This document shows, piece after piece, positions 1-15,500 of a stretch of 64,000 nt of DNA (position 1 is the first letter of the stretch; the number at the start of each line of letters is the position of its first letter). The translations under genes were made by a program, and so were the position numbers. This stretch comes from Acanthornis magna (taxonomy: Eukaryota; Chordata; Aves; Passeriformes; Acanthizidae), in NCBI GenBank assembly GCA_036785705.1, contig JAWUZG010000032.1:16983501-17047500 (forward strand). Direction: 5' to 3'. The notes beneath the pieces were generated by a model, which was given only the letters and a program-made list of their open reading frames with translations, ran no database searches and was not told the origin of the DNA.

Positions 1-306
1 CAGAAAAGCTAAAAAGCCTTAGAGCTGTTTTCAAGTAATGTTGCAGAAGCCAAGAAAAACATAGTAGACAAAGATATGCATGACTTCACTTGAAAAGAAC
101 AGAAATATCTGGGAATTGGCATTCACTCACAGAAGCCTACTGCTCTTTCTGGTTACCCCTCCCATTCAGTTTTATCTTGAGACCAAGAAGTAAAAATTGA
201 CATTTCAGACACAGTGCCAAAGTTAAAGAGAACTGCATTTTAAAAGTTACACAAGGCTCCTACCCTGCCATAAATACCCAGTAACAAAGATAATATTTTA
301 TACTAC

Positions 307-512
307 CGTTTGCTCAGACAGATTGATTCGAACAAGACAGTTTCCTGAGGCTTTTGCCAGGGCAGCAACTAGACTGGTCTTGCCCACTCCTGGTGAGCCC
401 TCCAACAAAATAGGTTTGTTGAGCTGCAGGGCTCTTAACAATCTTTGTGCATTCACTGCTGTAGTCCCAGCATTTAAAGCATAATCTGTCAGATTCCTCT
501 GGAGAACAGGGC
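307..512 (-). CDS. MDN1: MDN1 exon 36 (residues 1707-1775), AAA5 Walker A
   Basis: Contains YALNAGTTAVNAQRLLRALQ, the P-loop ILLEGSPGVGKTSLVAALAK (lysine at about 1751) and LVRINLSEQT. The acceptor is tttcag and the donor ACG|gtagta, phase 0. Positions 1-306 are intron 36, with nothing recognisable; the next exon is outside the window. Confidence 0.96.
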
Positions 513-3500
513 CTGAAACAAAGGAAAGGTGAACCAGAAAAGAATTAAACAATTAAAGAATGTTTATGCTGGAGCTGCTGACAGTGTGCCACTGAACGAG
601 CTCATTCTGTCTGTAAACTGATCTCACTACAGCAAGCAATGAAGATGCAGCTTGTGTGCCATTCTGAGAGATCAGGCTCATGCATTTTCTGTTTGACCCA
701 CAGCTGCATCTCAGCCCATCTCCACGCATTTATGTTGAATTTTGCAAACAAAGAATATGGATATACGATTTGTTTTTCCATAAAACTCGATACCCCCTGC
801 TTCATGACTTAAGATCTATCCCTGAAAAATAAACTGGCCCTTGCTTCAGGCATGTGGATCTAAAATTTAAAAGCAGCCCTTGAAAAAGTGGCACTGAACG
901 ATAGAATTCAGTCATGTTACACAATAACATAAGTTTCATACACCGCAAGTTCTGTGAAGGAAGACTCCTCTAATTAAAGTGTGCTTTTTCTTTAGTGTTA
1001 CTTTGGCATACATTGGGGAGAGGATACAGAAGTTGTCTGCCAAATTCCAGCTTGTATAGCTCCCTGGAACTTCACTCCCCCAAGCTGGTAAAACAGCACT
1101 GTTCAGGTATACAAGATATTAATCACCAATGCATCTTACACACCTTGATACCTGTTTAATATGAAAGGGATGCAAAGAGATTCCTTTTGTGATCTAATCA
1201 GCAGAGGGGAACTAAGCAATTTACAAAAAAGCATTACTTTGCACAATTTTATGCATGACTAACACAATTCACAAATGCCAAAATCTTCAAATATGAACAA
1301 TTAAAACAGCATTAGGAACACACAGGTCCATGTGCTAAAAACTAACCAGCTGAGTTAGAAAGCTCACAGTCATTTTTCAGTCCTGTCACTGTATTTTAAG
1401 TGTAAGAAGCACTATTTTGCTAGTTCCAATTTGCATTAATTTGTCCTATGAGGAACTGAAATGCAGGGACTAATTAATTTTGCAAAAATTGCAGCAAATC
1501 TTTGAGAGCCTAGAGCAAGGCAGGGCATTAATCTCCATTCTATTTAGCTTTGTACTCAGGACCTCTCCTTTCCATGCTTTGCACAAGGGTCACGATGAGC
1601 TGCAGCTTTATTTAGTGGAAGTTAACAGGCATCCCAAGCACACAAAAGTGACAGAAAATTACAACTCAAAATTAAAAAAAGCTTTGTTACACCAAAAAGT
1701 AGACTATGAAAATTAGGCCATTAACCATTAAGAAGTCACGAAAAAAAGGAATGAATAGATGTATCTTCTTAAAAATGTGACTGAGTTGCAATTTACATAC
1801 TTGGAGGCAGAAAAGGCATTTTTCTAAGGCTTAAGAACCAATAAATTGTTCTGTGATGGTTCAGGTGTCCTACTTAGATTTAGTGAATAACAAAACTACT
1901 GAAAATACAAACCACAGAATATATGTCCACCCACTCCCACAGTCTCTTGCCTCTTGGAATAAAAAAGGGACGAATTCCCATAAAGTTGTCCATCCATACG
2001 AACTCTTTTTCCTTTGTTCTGTCATAAATCTTTAGTTCATTCTTCTGATGATCAGTCAGCTTGAAGAATTGACTCATTTTCTCACATAAGAATGTCAGGC
2101 ATTTCTCACGAGCTAACAAAGCCGTATCAGCTGAGCAGGATGTTGTACCTGTAATTAGAAAAGTTGAGTGTGCTTCAAAACATAACTAGGCACATTCATC
2201 TTATGACTTAAGAAACTCAGTCCCTTCACAGATGCCACTTTTGTGAACACAGGTTTATATTTTATTTTAGGGCTTTTGCTTGACAATACTTCCAGCACTA
2301 TTTACCATGGACAGATTGTTCTGTAAACAACGGAATTAAGGACACCTTATTTCCGACCCCCTTTCTTCTACCATCACAATCACCCTGATCCCTTGCCACA
2401 GGCCCCCCAGAGCTTTCTTTTCTGGCATTTCTTGTGCCTTTCACTTTTCCTCCTCTCTCTTATCTACTATTTATCAGCTGGGCCAGCAGCCAAACACACA
2501 AAGATGCATTCTCAGCTATGTGCATGGTACAGACCAGCACAGACAGATGCTGACATGTGGAGCGGGGCATAGAGAAAATAATATGTGCTCATGTGCCTAA
2601 GTACTGGATCAGCTCAGAAAACTCAGTAAAAACCACAGGTTCTCTTAATTTGTGTGCTAGTCTTTGTAATATGATTAATCCCTCTAATTTACTTCAGCTT
2701 CCTGTACTATTCAAACTCTTGCTACTGAAACACAGAAAAGGCACATGACATATAGGAGATTGTTAAATGGAAGTGAAAACTTCTCCCAGGAGAGTCCCAT
2801 GCTGCTCCAAACAATTTTGTTTGTATTTGAATAAAAATTATTAATACAAATAGACAGTTTCAAATTTTCTGCTGCCAAATGAGCACTGAAGACTTACCTG
2901 ATCCTATTCCATCAATATACACCAAACATGCAGCATGGATAAAAGACATAACTGGAGAAATGTTAAGACGGCTGCATCCCTTGGCAGAACTTGACTCATT
3001 CTCCACCATGACATTCATAAAATTAACCCAGGACAAGACATCTCTCACACTGAGAATGCACTGGCGACCAAACTCTTGATTAGTCAGCCATTCAACGAAG
3101 TCCATCATGAGTTCTGCTATGTCTGCCCCTAAAAAGAATGTAAAAAAAAACCAAACAGGCAAATAAATTTTAGTTATAAAATAATCAATAATTATTTGGT
3201 TTATTAAATTATATTTTATTATTTTATTATTTAATATTATTTTTATTTATAAAAGTAATATTAAATATTAATTAAATATAAATACTGATTTATTTTATTA
3301 TGTAACAATTTTATTTATTTACAACATCTACACTGTTGTAAAAACATCTCTAAAGCAGGTACAGCTGCATGAGCAATGTGGATGGGTACTCTATATCCTA
3401 GAAACAGAATAACTGAAGAGTAAGTTCATGCCTGTGCTGCTGTTACAGATCCTTTTAAATTCAGGTAACAAGACAGAATCAAGTGACTAATACAAACAGT

Positions 3501-6500
3501 GAAGCTGCTGGTAGAAAGTGAAGTGCCAGTTCTTTCAACACTCTATGTTGAAACCAGGTTGGGACACTGAAGGGCTGGGGATAGTTGAGCTATCTGGATG
3601 GTGAAGTAAATACAGACGAGCTTACTTCTGGCTAGACATACAACATACACAGTGACAGACGAACAAAATCCAAAATATATCATACTGCCCTCAGAGAGAA
3701 ATACGGCAGAAAAAGGGTGACAGTGGTGTAAATTCTGAGAAAAGGCTGGCAGCCTCTGAACTCCCTATTTTCTTAGCAATGTTTGAAACACAGCACACAG
3801 AAATACTCACCTTCATGGCTTATTGCACCCAGACACAATCCTGGATGAAGATTGTGTTTTACAATCTGTATCAAGTCATCGCGGCCATTGCTCTGTGGGC
3901 ACCATATTTCTGTAAATCTATTGCGCAGTGCAGGGGAAAGCTGCAAACAAGCAGAATGACAGAGCAATTAAACATTCATTACATCATCTTCCATAATGCT
4001 CAGTTAACAACAGCCTTGTAGTCACTGCACTTGTGAACAATAAACAAAGTGAACAAGACAGACCTTTCCTTGTAATTTTGACAGACGCACCTTGCAAGAA
4101 AATCTTTGAAAGAATGAGGATTTTAAAGATTTCTGGTAGTGGCATCAATATAGGGAACAGGTGGTAAGGAAAGTTCAAAAGAACATGGGAAGAAACTGAG
4201 CTGGTTTGCAAGCACCAAAGCTCCATTTCATTCCAGGACATCATATATCAAACAATGTCTCTGTAAACTCCCTTTCCTTACAGAAGCAAACTACCACGTG
4301 GAAATTTGCCTTCAATTACAACTGATTTCTCTAATTCCTCTCTTCCTTGGCTGAATTGGTCAAGCAAAAATTGGTAGCACAAATGCAATGCAGAAATAAA
4401 TCTTCTTTAAACACATGGCTTCACAATGAGTGGTTCTCTACTCCAGAAACCACTTTAAATGGAGTACCCATCTTCTTTTGAGTAAAAGAGCTTCTGGTTC
4501 TTTTTTATAGACCTAGCTTCCAACACTGCTTAAAAGTCAGAGGGTTTTTCTGTCTCACGGGTTTTCTTTAACATGTTTTAAATTACTTAATTCTAAACTT
4601 CAAAACCAGATTTTTTTCATTTAATGAGAAAGATCTTTTGGGATGTGATGTTCATTACTCACTGCAAAAGGCAATACGACCATCACTTATGAATAATGTT
4701 AGGGAGAAAAATCTGTTATGCAGCTTTGTACTACTCCAGAGAGCTGGATTTACTTGCTTCACAAGTCACAGTTCCTGTACTTGAAGTATTCTATATATCA
4801 GGCCCAACTAGAGTATTCAGAGGCCTGAAGCTTCCTTTGACATTTTGCTGAGTGTTCACTTACAACATCAGAATGACAGCATACAGAAGTGACGGAAAAC
4901 AGATTCACCCTTTAGAGCAACGAAGCAGCTGCCAACTTAAAACTCTGGATGCCAGAATTGGCAGGATGCATTTTTGCATTGCACTTCCAACCATTTAATG
5001 GCCAGTATGACCAGAAAATACATGCTGTACTTCCAGTTGTTTTGACATTTACCTCTTTTTTCCCAAAGTCGCCACCTGGGTTCATGGTCGCAAGGATACG
5101 GAATTTCTTTCCTGCAACTAACAGTTCTACCTCATTCTCCTCATCATCTTGACCACCTTTTTCAGCAAGTACCAATGTCTTTTCAGCTTCAAGAACACTA
5201 GAGAGAAGGTTAAAAATTATGGTTTATTTTAAACTTTGTTTCACACTTCAAAAGGTCATTTAAAAATGAAAGTCATATTAATTGGCCCAGTTAAACTTTC
5301 ACTTACCCAACATAATGGGTAACCAAAAAGACTAAAATGAGGGACGTTGCGGCAAGCAGATAATGAAATCAAATTTATATTTTAGGTGGGTATTTTTTAC
5401 ACAGATACTAAAGAGTGAAATAACTTAGATTTCTTTTCCTGGGATTTGACAAGATGCACAATTACAAGAGCTCACTGACAGGCTGAAAATATCAATACTG
5501 CAGATGGTAAAGTGGGGATTTTCCTTTTAAGTTTTATTGGTACCACTGTCCTTTTCAGCAAGAGAGCAGCTAACGTAAGCCAGGAAACAAATGTGCCTAA
5601 AAGCAGTCAGATTTACCCCACTCACGTTTGTATAAGGAACAGATACACTGAGGATGCTAAGCACTACCACATTTAAGACATACCTGTTAAGTCGCTCTAG
5701 TACAGAATCATCAGCTAAAGAAATTTCATCAAGGAGGAAAAAACCCTCCTCTTTCATTGCTAAAACAAGAGGTCCATCACACCACTCAAAGAGTCTAGAA
5801 CCATCAGACTCCTCCTAAGAAATGGAAAAAGAAGTGAGAAGTCATAATAATTGCTGCTTTTTACTCCCACGGTCACACCATCCAAGTTATCACTGATGCA
5901 AGACTAACCTGGTCGTGGGATCTCTGCCGGACAGGTCGCAGCCCTCCCAGGAAGTCGGACGTCTCCATATGCAGGTGGCAATTCACTGAGTACAGCTTCT
6001 GATTTGCTAATGCTGCAAAGATCTGACAAATGGTAGTTTTGCCACACCTGCAACAAAGTAATTTAATTGAAAGGGATGAATTAAAAAAAAAGCAACACCA
6101 AACAATCAGCTCACTTTGGATGGGATTCAAACTTTCATTGAGGAGCTATGAGGCAAAAGTCCAGCATGCAAATTCTGCTCCTTTCCTTGAAAGAAATGTA
6201 GGCAAAGTGAAGCCATTTTTGGCACAACTGTTGCTGACTTGCACAAGAGGCCTTTAACTAAATTTAAATCAATATCTGCATTGATGGATTTCTGCAAGTC
6301 AAAGTCAATTTCAAAGTCAAATTTATTTCAGCTTGCCCTTACAGATACCCAACCCGCCAAACATTTCACTGAACTGGAAATGCTGCATGTCTAGACCAAG
6401 CCTAAGTCTGAGGGAATAAACTGCTAAATATCTAGTTTTCATTTACTACCCAAGTAATTTTCCTTCTCTTTTTTCTTGCATTTTTCTTTCCTTCTTTCCT

Positions 6501-9500
6501 ACAAAAATATATTCTACAAATTTACAATGAGCACAAGAGCAGACAGCATCTACTTCCACGACCTCCTCTACAGCTTGGGAAGTGGAGAAGTGGTAGCAAG
6601 GTCATATTCAAGCTCTGAAAACACGTAAAGTGAATGTGGCCTCAAACAGAAAAATGTCACAATACTCCAAAAAGAGCCACTCCAGTGAGGCACAGTGAGA
6701 TAGTACAGGCCAACTTGTAAAAGGTGGGGAGAGAAGTCAGCTCACTTTCATTTTACTACTTTTATATAACTTTGATGTAGTTATACACAATGCAGATAAT
6801 CCCATTAAAGACTTGGGTTGAATGAGATGCAATTGCTTCCCCTCAAAAAGGAACTGTGAGAAACAGCAGTTGCAAGTCTGCCATGAGAGAGGCTCAAATG
6901 TGCCAGATCAAAGCAGCACTGAAGCCCACACAATCATCTTGTGTCCAAATCAGCAGCTGGTGCAGCACCACCAAGATCTGCATCATAAAAAGCAAAATTA
7001 CCCAGTGTCTCCCACCAGCAGTACCGGTTCACCAAACTCCAGGGCTCGTCCCACCAAAATGGCAAGTCTCCTCATCCCTTGAGTCCAGACAACATGGTTA
7101 AAACCTCTGTCCATCACTGACATCCACATGGAAGACTTAGCTGCACAACACAAAGCAATCCATCAGCTTAAGTCACACCTAGAGATCTACCAGTGGGGTC
7201 CCTCTCAGGGAACTCACCCAGCAGCCTTTTGACACTTTCCCCTGAGAAGAGAGACTCAGGATGTATTTTTTTCTTGAAGTGTTTTTCAATGACACTTTGA
7301 ATAACATCCACCTCCTCCTGTTTCCTGACTCTGCCCGCCAGAAGCATAAAACCTACAAAAGAGAGGGAGAGAGAAAACAAATGCTAACTGGGTAATCAGC
7401 AACAAAAATCTACACTTAAGGAGCGGGGCTGGGAAGTGATTCTAACACTTCAAAAAGCTGGGGCAGCGGAGCTCACCATCATTTGCTAAGTGCTGAAGCC
7501 AGTCATATTCCTTCTCCAGCTGTTCTGCCAACCTGTACCTTTCAGCCCAGCGGAACAGATCCCGCAGGGTAATGAATCCGTGTTTCCCAGCAAACACTGT
7601 CGAACCTCTGCGGTACGACTGTCAGAAAAACAAAATGTGAGCTTCTTTTACAGGAACCTTTCCAAATACTTCAAGCAAAGCTAATAATCACCCTCTGCAG
7701 TGACATTGCAACAAGAAAATTCTAAGCAAAACAAACAAAAAACTCTAGTAGAGTCACAATTCCTAAACTCTAACTGCTTTTAGGCAGGTATTTGATGAGC
7801 ACCAGGAACAAAATAATTTATATAATAATAATAAAAAAAACAACTAAGAAGAAAATAGGTACCTGGAGTAAAACAAAATCCAGTTTGTGCTGCTGTAATT
7901 GCTTTTAAATACAAGGTAGTTTTTGCTATATACTAAGTGTCAAATGCATGTTGAAGACAGGAGCGTCTGAACACATCAAAAATTACTGCTTAAAAATAAT
8001 ATCAAATTTCACATGACTCAAAGACACCTAAAATCCAATACTGTACTTTGGCTCTAGATAATTTTACACATCAAATCCCAAGGGGTCTAATTTTTTTTTT
8101 TCTGCTAGCTTTCTCTCAAATCTGACAACACCATCCCTATTCTTTGTCTTAACCACTGAAATTAGTACCTTGTTGGGTTCTCTCCATGGTTTAGGATTTT
8201 AAGTATCCTTCAGCAAACAATACCTCCCCTCACAAAGAAATTTCTATTACTTTGTGCATATTACTTTGAAATATGTTTTCATTTCTTATGCTAAAAGAAG
8301 ACTCTCATACTTGCAGGTCTAACATGACTTTGACAAGCTTGCTGCAGTAGGAAGGTGGCAAACTGCATCGCTTGTGCAGGATGGTTTCCAGTTCAGCACT
8401 TGGCAGTTCATCAAAATGCAGCTCCACAAAACGATTCCTGAAGGCTCTGGACAAAACCTAAAACACAAGACCACACTACTGCTTGAACTTTTTCCCTTGA
8501 TATTGCTCACAGATCTTCCCTTACACATCCAAAGGAAATATGGACAGTGTCATAGCATACAGATTAACACATACACATAAGCATTGCAAGAAAGCGTAAG
8601 AGAGAATCTGAATGAGGACAAGAGCTTTAAAATACATCATGTGTTTTAAGGGAGCTAAGCATGACAAAGCCACATGCTCATTCACCCTACAATGGGAAAA
8701 TCAGAAGGGTAAAAGTGATAAAACTTTCAGGCTGAGACAAAGACAGTTTCATAAGTAAAGCAAAAGGTGAATGGGCAAGCAAAGCAAAATTAGGAGTTAA
8801 TTCACCACTTCACATCAATAGGCAGGTATTCAGCCACCTCCAGGAAATAAGGGCTTCATCACACACCAATGTTATTTAGGGGGAAAAAAAAAACTGAACA
8901 TCACCCTCCTCCTTCTCCTTCCCCCAGTTTTGACTCCTGAGCACAGTGTCATGACATGGAACATCCCGTTGGGCAGCTGGGGTCACCTGCCCCGGCTGTG
9001 TCCCCTCACAGCTTCTCATGCACTCCCAGCCTACTCCATGAGTAGGTGGGGCAGTGTGAGAAGCAGAAAAGGCCTTGACTCTGTGTAAGCACTGCCCAAC
9101 AATAACAAAGACAACCCTGTGCTATCAACACTGTTTTCATCACAAATCTAAAACACAGCACCATACCAGTCACTGTGAAGAAAATTTCCTATTCCAGACA
9201 AAAAACAGTACAAAATGGACATTTATAGCCTAGGCAGAATCTTTTTTCCAGTGCTCTTGGACAAGAAATGTCAAGTCAAGTCTAATATACAGCAACTCCA
9301 GTTCAGTGAATCAGTTAAATCTAAATTAGCAAAAATTAATTAGAAATTTTGTATCTGTGAAACAAGCAACTCACCTAAACAGAATGCAGCTGTACTGACA
9401 GTCCACAGCCACCTCAACTCCCTCCCTCTTGACGAGATTCATGATGCCACACATCAAAACGTTTTCACATCACACTTCATGTATGAGAGAGATTAATTCC

Positions 9501-12500
9501 CTAAAGTCTTAGCTACCCAAAGGAACAGACCATACAGACCTTTCTGCCACCATAGAGACCTGGAGGGTTCTGTGTAGCAAACAGCATGAAGCGAGGGTGA
9601 GCTTTGACGACCTCCTGAGTTTCAGTAATGAACAGCTCTCGGTTATCATCCAACAAGCGGTTGAGAGCCTCCAGAACATCAGTGGGAGCCAAATTCAATT
9701 CATCCAGAACGATCCAGTAACCCTTTCTCATTGCATCTATGAGAATGCCTTGGGGGTAAGAAAAAGTGCTAGTTAAAAACCTTAAAAAGCAAATCTAACA
9801 GAAGCATGCATTCAGACACTTTTAGCAACCCGTTTGCACTCAGTATAAACATTAATCCAGAGAAGGAAGCAACAGTATTGTTTAAATTGTTGACTTATCT
9901 TTAGGTCCAGTAGGATAAGCAAGATGAGACAGACATGAACTCCTCAGAATTCAATAAAATTCATGTAAGTGATTATCATTAAAGTGCAACTGCTAATTTT
10001 GTAACAGGTCATCTCTCCATTATAATAAACCAGACAAGTTAAGCAGAAAAGAAGAAAAAACCTCCCAGCCATTGAAATGAGACAGGAATTTGGAGTATAT
10101 AGAACACACTCACTTACCCTCCTTAAATACCAACTTTCCGGAGGCATCCGATGTGTAACAGCCAATATATTCTTGGATATCAGTATGCTCATGGTTGTTA
10201 ATCCTTACACAGTGATTCCCAGTGGCAGCAGCCAACCAGCGAATTAAACTGGTTTTACCAACAGAGGTCTCTCCTTGAATCAGTACTGGATGGGTCCTAA
10301 AAGCCATGACCAAAAAAGTGGTTTAGAAGCGTGAGCCGTATCTTTCTCACATACAAAATGTCAACATTATTAAACCACATTACCAAAACACCACCACTTA
10401 ACTCACTGGGGGTATCCAAGATCACACACTAACAGGGAGATACAAATAACTTTACTCCCAAGTGCTAACAGCTACCCATGAAGCTTTTCATGGCAGTGTG
10501 AAATATGCAGGTTATTCTAACTGCAAATATCTGGGTTAGAATTTAAATAAAACTAGGTATGGCAGTAAGATGGTTTAAGGAAACTAGAAACATATGTATA
10601 AATTCAAGTCACTCTATAACGAAAAGTTAACAGTAAAGTAGAACGAAAATATACATTATTCATCTAAACACTAATGACTAGAGGGGGACCAACACTCAAG
10701 GCCTAAAACAAACATATTTAACTTATTTGTATGAAAAAGTTGAAACACTTACCCTGCAGACACAACCCTGACAATGTCTTTCAGATTAAGCTTAACTGAA
10801 GGGGTGAGCACGTAACTTTCATCTACTGTAGGTTCTTTGTCCCCAGCTGAAATCCAGTATCCTTCTATAAGTATAAAACTCCCTCCTTTGGGTTTTGGTA
10901 TTTGCTAAGGAGACATGACAGAAATAACAGAAGATACAAACCAGTTTCAATTTCCTAATGAAAACAACTACTGTTACACCACTGCTACGTATTCTCTAAA
11001 GTAATTTTAAATTAATCCCTGAGTGTTCCGGCAGTAAGCACTGTCCCCTTGTCACAGAATGCAAATTACAGGAGAAACCTGACCAGATTATTTCAAGATC
11101 ATGAAGCAGGAATCTCTGCCAGTGCCATGACGATAAAAATGTCTCAAGAGTCTTAGCACTGAATTTTGAAGGGCATTTCCAAGCAGGAACTTTGCTTTCA
11201 TCTTTTTATATTCATACACATTTTCCAGTATGAAAGGGTTTCTTTTGAAACAAATACCCATCTCTTTAACTGGCTTCCCATCCCACTGTCTGGTCCCCCA
11301 TGCAAACTCATGCTGGGTTCCCAGCACTAGTGACATTCTTCCTTTCCCATAAGAGACAAAGCACAGATGCTTCTTCATATACATATGTTCTGCATTCACT
11401 CTAAAAATACAAAGCCTGAGAAAGCTCTTCAGAAGTCTGTGAAAGCTTTACAGTTGGAGCCACTGCATTAAGCTGCCCACACTCCACAATGCTTTAGTTA
11501 TTCAGGCTTCCATATTTCTTCAAATTAACAAATAAACCAGCGAACATACAAACACTCAAGCAAAGTAAAAAAACTACAGAAGAATGGTATTAACTTTTTC
11601 TTTTTTTTTATTCTTTATAAAATGAGAAACAGAACTACAAGAAGGAAATGTAGAGGAAAAAAGGAGAAAAGAGAACTCAAAATAAATTCTACTTTAAATA
11701 CTAGACTGTTCTTCATAATCTTACTTGCTTACCTGTTTGAGAAGGCTTTTGATGTTGCCAGAGACTATATGCTGGCAAATCAGTTTTTGAACCACTGGGT
11801 GAGAACCTCTGTCAAGCTGTGTCAGGAAACTCAAACAAAAGCCCTAAGAAGAAGCATTATTTTCAGTGATAAGCATGAAAAATAAGGAAAAAATATACAG
11901 ATGAAAGAACTATTTCTGTTCAATAGTGCACTTAGAGAAGATTATCCTTTACCCAAACAATCCTTGCCGTGAATACACACCGAAACAAATGCTAACACTG
12001 GTAATCACCTCATACAGGGAGCGTGCTATGCTGCCACACGGATTAGATGCTGCAAATCGCAATGCTCTGCAAAGGGTGCGGAGACTGTAGTGAGGTCTGT
12101 GGCCAGTTCCATCCACCAACTTTGTTTCTGCTTCCTTTCTCACAGACAAATAAAAGCTGCAAGAAAGTTACATAGATAGAGCTGTTACTGATCAGACCAT
12201 TGCTCCAAAGAATTAAACCACAAGTATGAACACTTCAGCTTATCCCCAACTGTTACTTTTCTTAAAAGCTCCAGGTTAGGAAAGCCATGCCAAGCTCTGC
12301 CATCTGTACAGTCAGTGAAGAAAAGCAACAGAGTATTTTTAGAACCATATTTTTGAGAGAGTTTGATATACAGAGAGTGATTATAAACTCCAAGTATTCT
12401 AAACATGAGATAGTTCACCTTACACTAGGGGAAAGAAAGGTAACTCTAGACAAACACACAAGCCTTTCTTTGGTATGATCTTCAGAAACAAACCATTTTA

Positions 12501-15500
12501 GTCTCTCAGATGTGAAAGAGGACAGAAACAACAATGCTTTTTAACTGGTGCCACCAAGAAAACAATTCTGAATTTGAAAAAAAAATCTCCTTCCCATAAG
12601 TACAGAAACCTTCAGAATTAAGAAGATAGATGTCTACACTCTTCTGTTTCCTAAAGCTATGCCAACTGCTGCATGGGAAGCATTATAATGTTTCCCAAAG
12701 CAGTCTAACCACAGACTACAGTTACATACTTTCTTTTTGTGATTGATTTAATCAAGAATTTAATGAAATTACAATCAACTTACTTCACAATTCCTTGTAC
12801 TGTATTTTTGTTCACATTCACGCTTCTCAGATAATCCATGATAAGAACTTGCAAATCTCCTTCATTTCTCAATTCTTCTACATAAAGTTCAGTAAACCTG
12901 AAAGAATCAAATCAATCTGTAACACTTAAGACACCTGAGCACATTGAAAAATCATGTTATATACAAATCTCATGGCATATAACATTTTAAATTTTTAAGT
13001 AACAGAATACAGATTGTAAAAGCTATAGACCTACAGTTTGCAAACCTACAGACTCAAGAAGCAGAATAGTTGAAAAATAAGGTATTACTAGAACTTTCAA
13101 GTAATTTATCTGAATTAGTTCAACTTATTAGGCTGAAAGTGAACAATGTGACTTAAATTACAATTTTAAACAATTTGCAATATATACCCAAATGCTACAG
13201 CCTGAACAATGAAGTACTGACAGAAGAAGCTATTTTTGACAAAGAGAAATACAAATTCATTTAATCTTAGCAAGTTACGCTGATGATGAAGTCTCCTTTC
13301 TTCTGTATCACACTCACTTTCTTTCACTATTCTGCAAGACAACCAATAGCAATAAAACCTTGCTTTGCCACTAATAACTACAAATGACTAGTTACACACA
13401 GCTGGTGCATCTCTCTGCAGTCTTGCATAGTGTTTATGAATCTGGGAAGGGACTATACATGCAACTTTTGGCATTTTCACGGGGGAAACTGCATCAAGCA
13501 GGAGATCTGTACATACAGGAATAGGTAGATGGTACTGAAGAACAGATTTGCCACAATTCCAATTCCCTCGCCACAGCTTCTGTGTTTTAAGACCACACAT
13601 CAAATATTTTGAATATCACACATCTATGCCACCCTGCAAGCCGCCTTCCTTTTGAGTGAACAAGACTGGATATGCAACTTTTTGCAAGGATCATCAATAC
13701 CTCTTTCAACAGAAAGGCTTCTAAACAGACACAAAGGAACATAAACTGCTGCAGGAGCATTCTCAGGTGCTGACAGCTTGATTGTAAAGAATAATCACTT
13801 CCTGCCCCCACTGACAACACCCTACACTAGACCATTTGCTCACAGCTCAGCTACTTCACCAAAGCATTTTCCTCGTTCTATTCCATGAAAAATCTTCACC
13901 ATAATGTGGAAAGCATCTCTCACAGACAGTAAATTTGAGTTCAGAATTGTAACCCCAGGCTTCAGATAAGGCAATCTTCACTGGTCAACTCCTGAAACTA
14001 ATTAAACTCTGAAAAAGACAGTGATTATTTTGTCCCAGAATAATTATTTCCTACCTGTTTCTTATTCCTAGAGGAAGATTTCTCTTTCCAACGTCTGTAG
14101 CTGGATTCATGCATGCAAACAAGCGAAAATCAGGGTGACGGACAAGAGGCTCTAACGTAAAACAGAAATAAAAGACATAAAGTTCATGATAAACACAGGA
14201 TATTTATTACGTAAAAAAAGGTATATTTTATCTAAGGCAACTTCCTATTGCTGCACTACAACCTCCTGCTGCTGCACTATTAAATTTTCTTAAAAATGCC
14301 AGCGTTAAAAATTTTCAGACAATAACCTCACGTGATTTCATCAGAAGTATCTGCATCTTCACAACAGCCACAGGCAAGCAAAACCCTGAATTTTTTGTGC
14401 ATAGCAAGATGTTTTAACAACACAAAACATTTCAAAAATTATGTAAGCCCTAAACTTGGAACTCTTTTTGTCTTTTTCGGAACAATAGCCAGTGCTTCCC
14501 TCAGCCAGGAAGAAAACCCAGCCTGGGATGCTCACACAACATTTGCCTCTGTCTGTAGCTCTTAAGAGAAGCATTCAGCAACTGCATTTTTTTATCTTTA
14601 CATCTGTAAAAGGAATTAACTTTCTACAAAGCAGCCCCTGCATTGCTGTTGAGAACACACCAGTGTTTTGGACTTGTTGCAAGGAAGTATGAAGTTTACA
14701 AAGACCACATTGCTCTCTTTTGCAAACATTCATTTTAATGGTAAACGATCTCAATGTATTTTGAGCTACATAGGATAGGGCATTCAGCTGGATAGCAAGA
14801 TACAGCATAAGCAAGCATAGAAATAGTACCTGTGTCTCCTCTGTCTAACAACACCAGCGACCCAGATGATCCTTCCAATAAACCACTCAGGCACTCCAAA
14901 GTCTCTGCTGCAGCCAAGTTAATCTCATCCAATAAAATCCACTCTCCTTTTTTTACTGCTTGTGCCAGAGTACCCTAAAAATAAGATCAATTTGTTAATC
15001 ATGTCACCAGCAATGATGTATCAACTGAAGCATTCAGATACTGCAAACAGTTGGTGTGCAATCTATGGTCTGATTAGACAAATGGCAATTCCAGACCTTT
15101 TAGAGGAATAGCAGTTTTACTGCTCTCTCTCAAAAACAGCTATTATTTTCCAGTCACAGTCACAGAAGTCAGACAGTTATCACACCATTGCATCAGTTAC
15201 CAGTTCGATTGGCTCAAATATAACAGATTTAAGGTCCCTTATCTGTGCAATCTACCACTGTGGTGCATATGCTTCACTAACACCGCGTGAGAATAAAGCT
15301 AATCCAAAGAAATCCAAAGACACAAGCAGCATTATGCTCCCAAGGAATCTGTACCCTGTTAATTAAAACTATACTTAAGTCAGAGGGTCTCCAGCTATTC
15401 ATGCATACATTTTTTATAGAGGACTGGTCAACATTTCACACACTTTACATGAAATTTGAGAGCATATATTCAGACTAACAGGGTGACAAGGAACATGCAT

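Noticed and set aside
13265..13345. Possible C/D-box snoRNA (ATGATGA) in MDN1 intron 19
   Set aside because: It is on the + strand, opposite to the host gene, and no CTGA box or terminal stem lies at the right distance.
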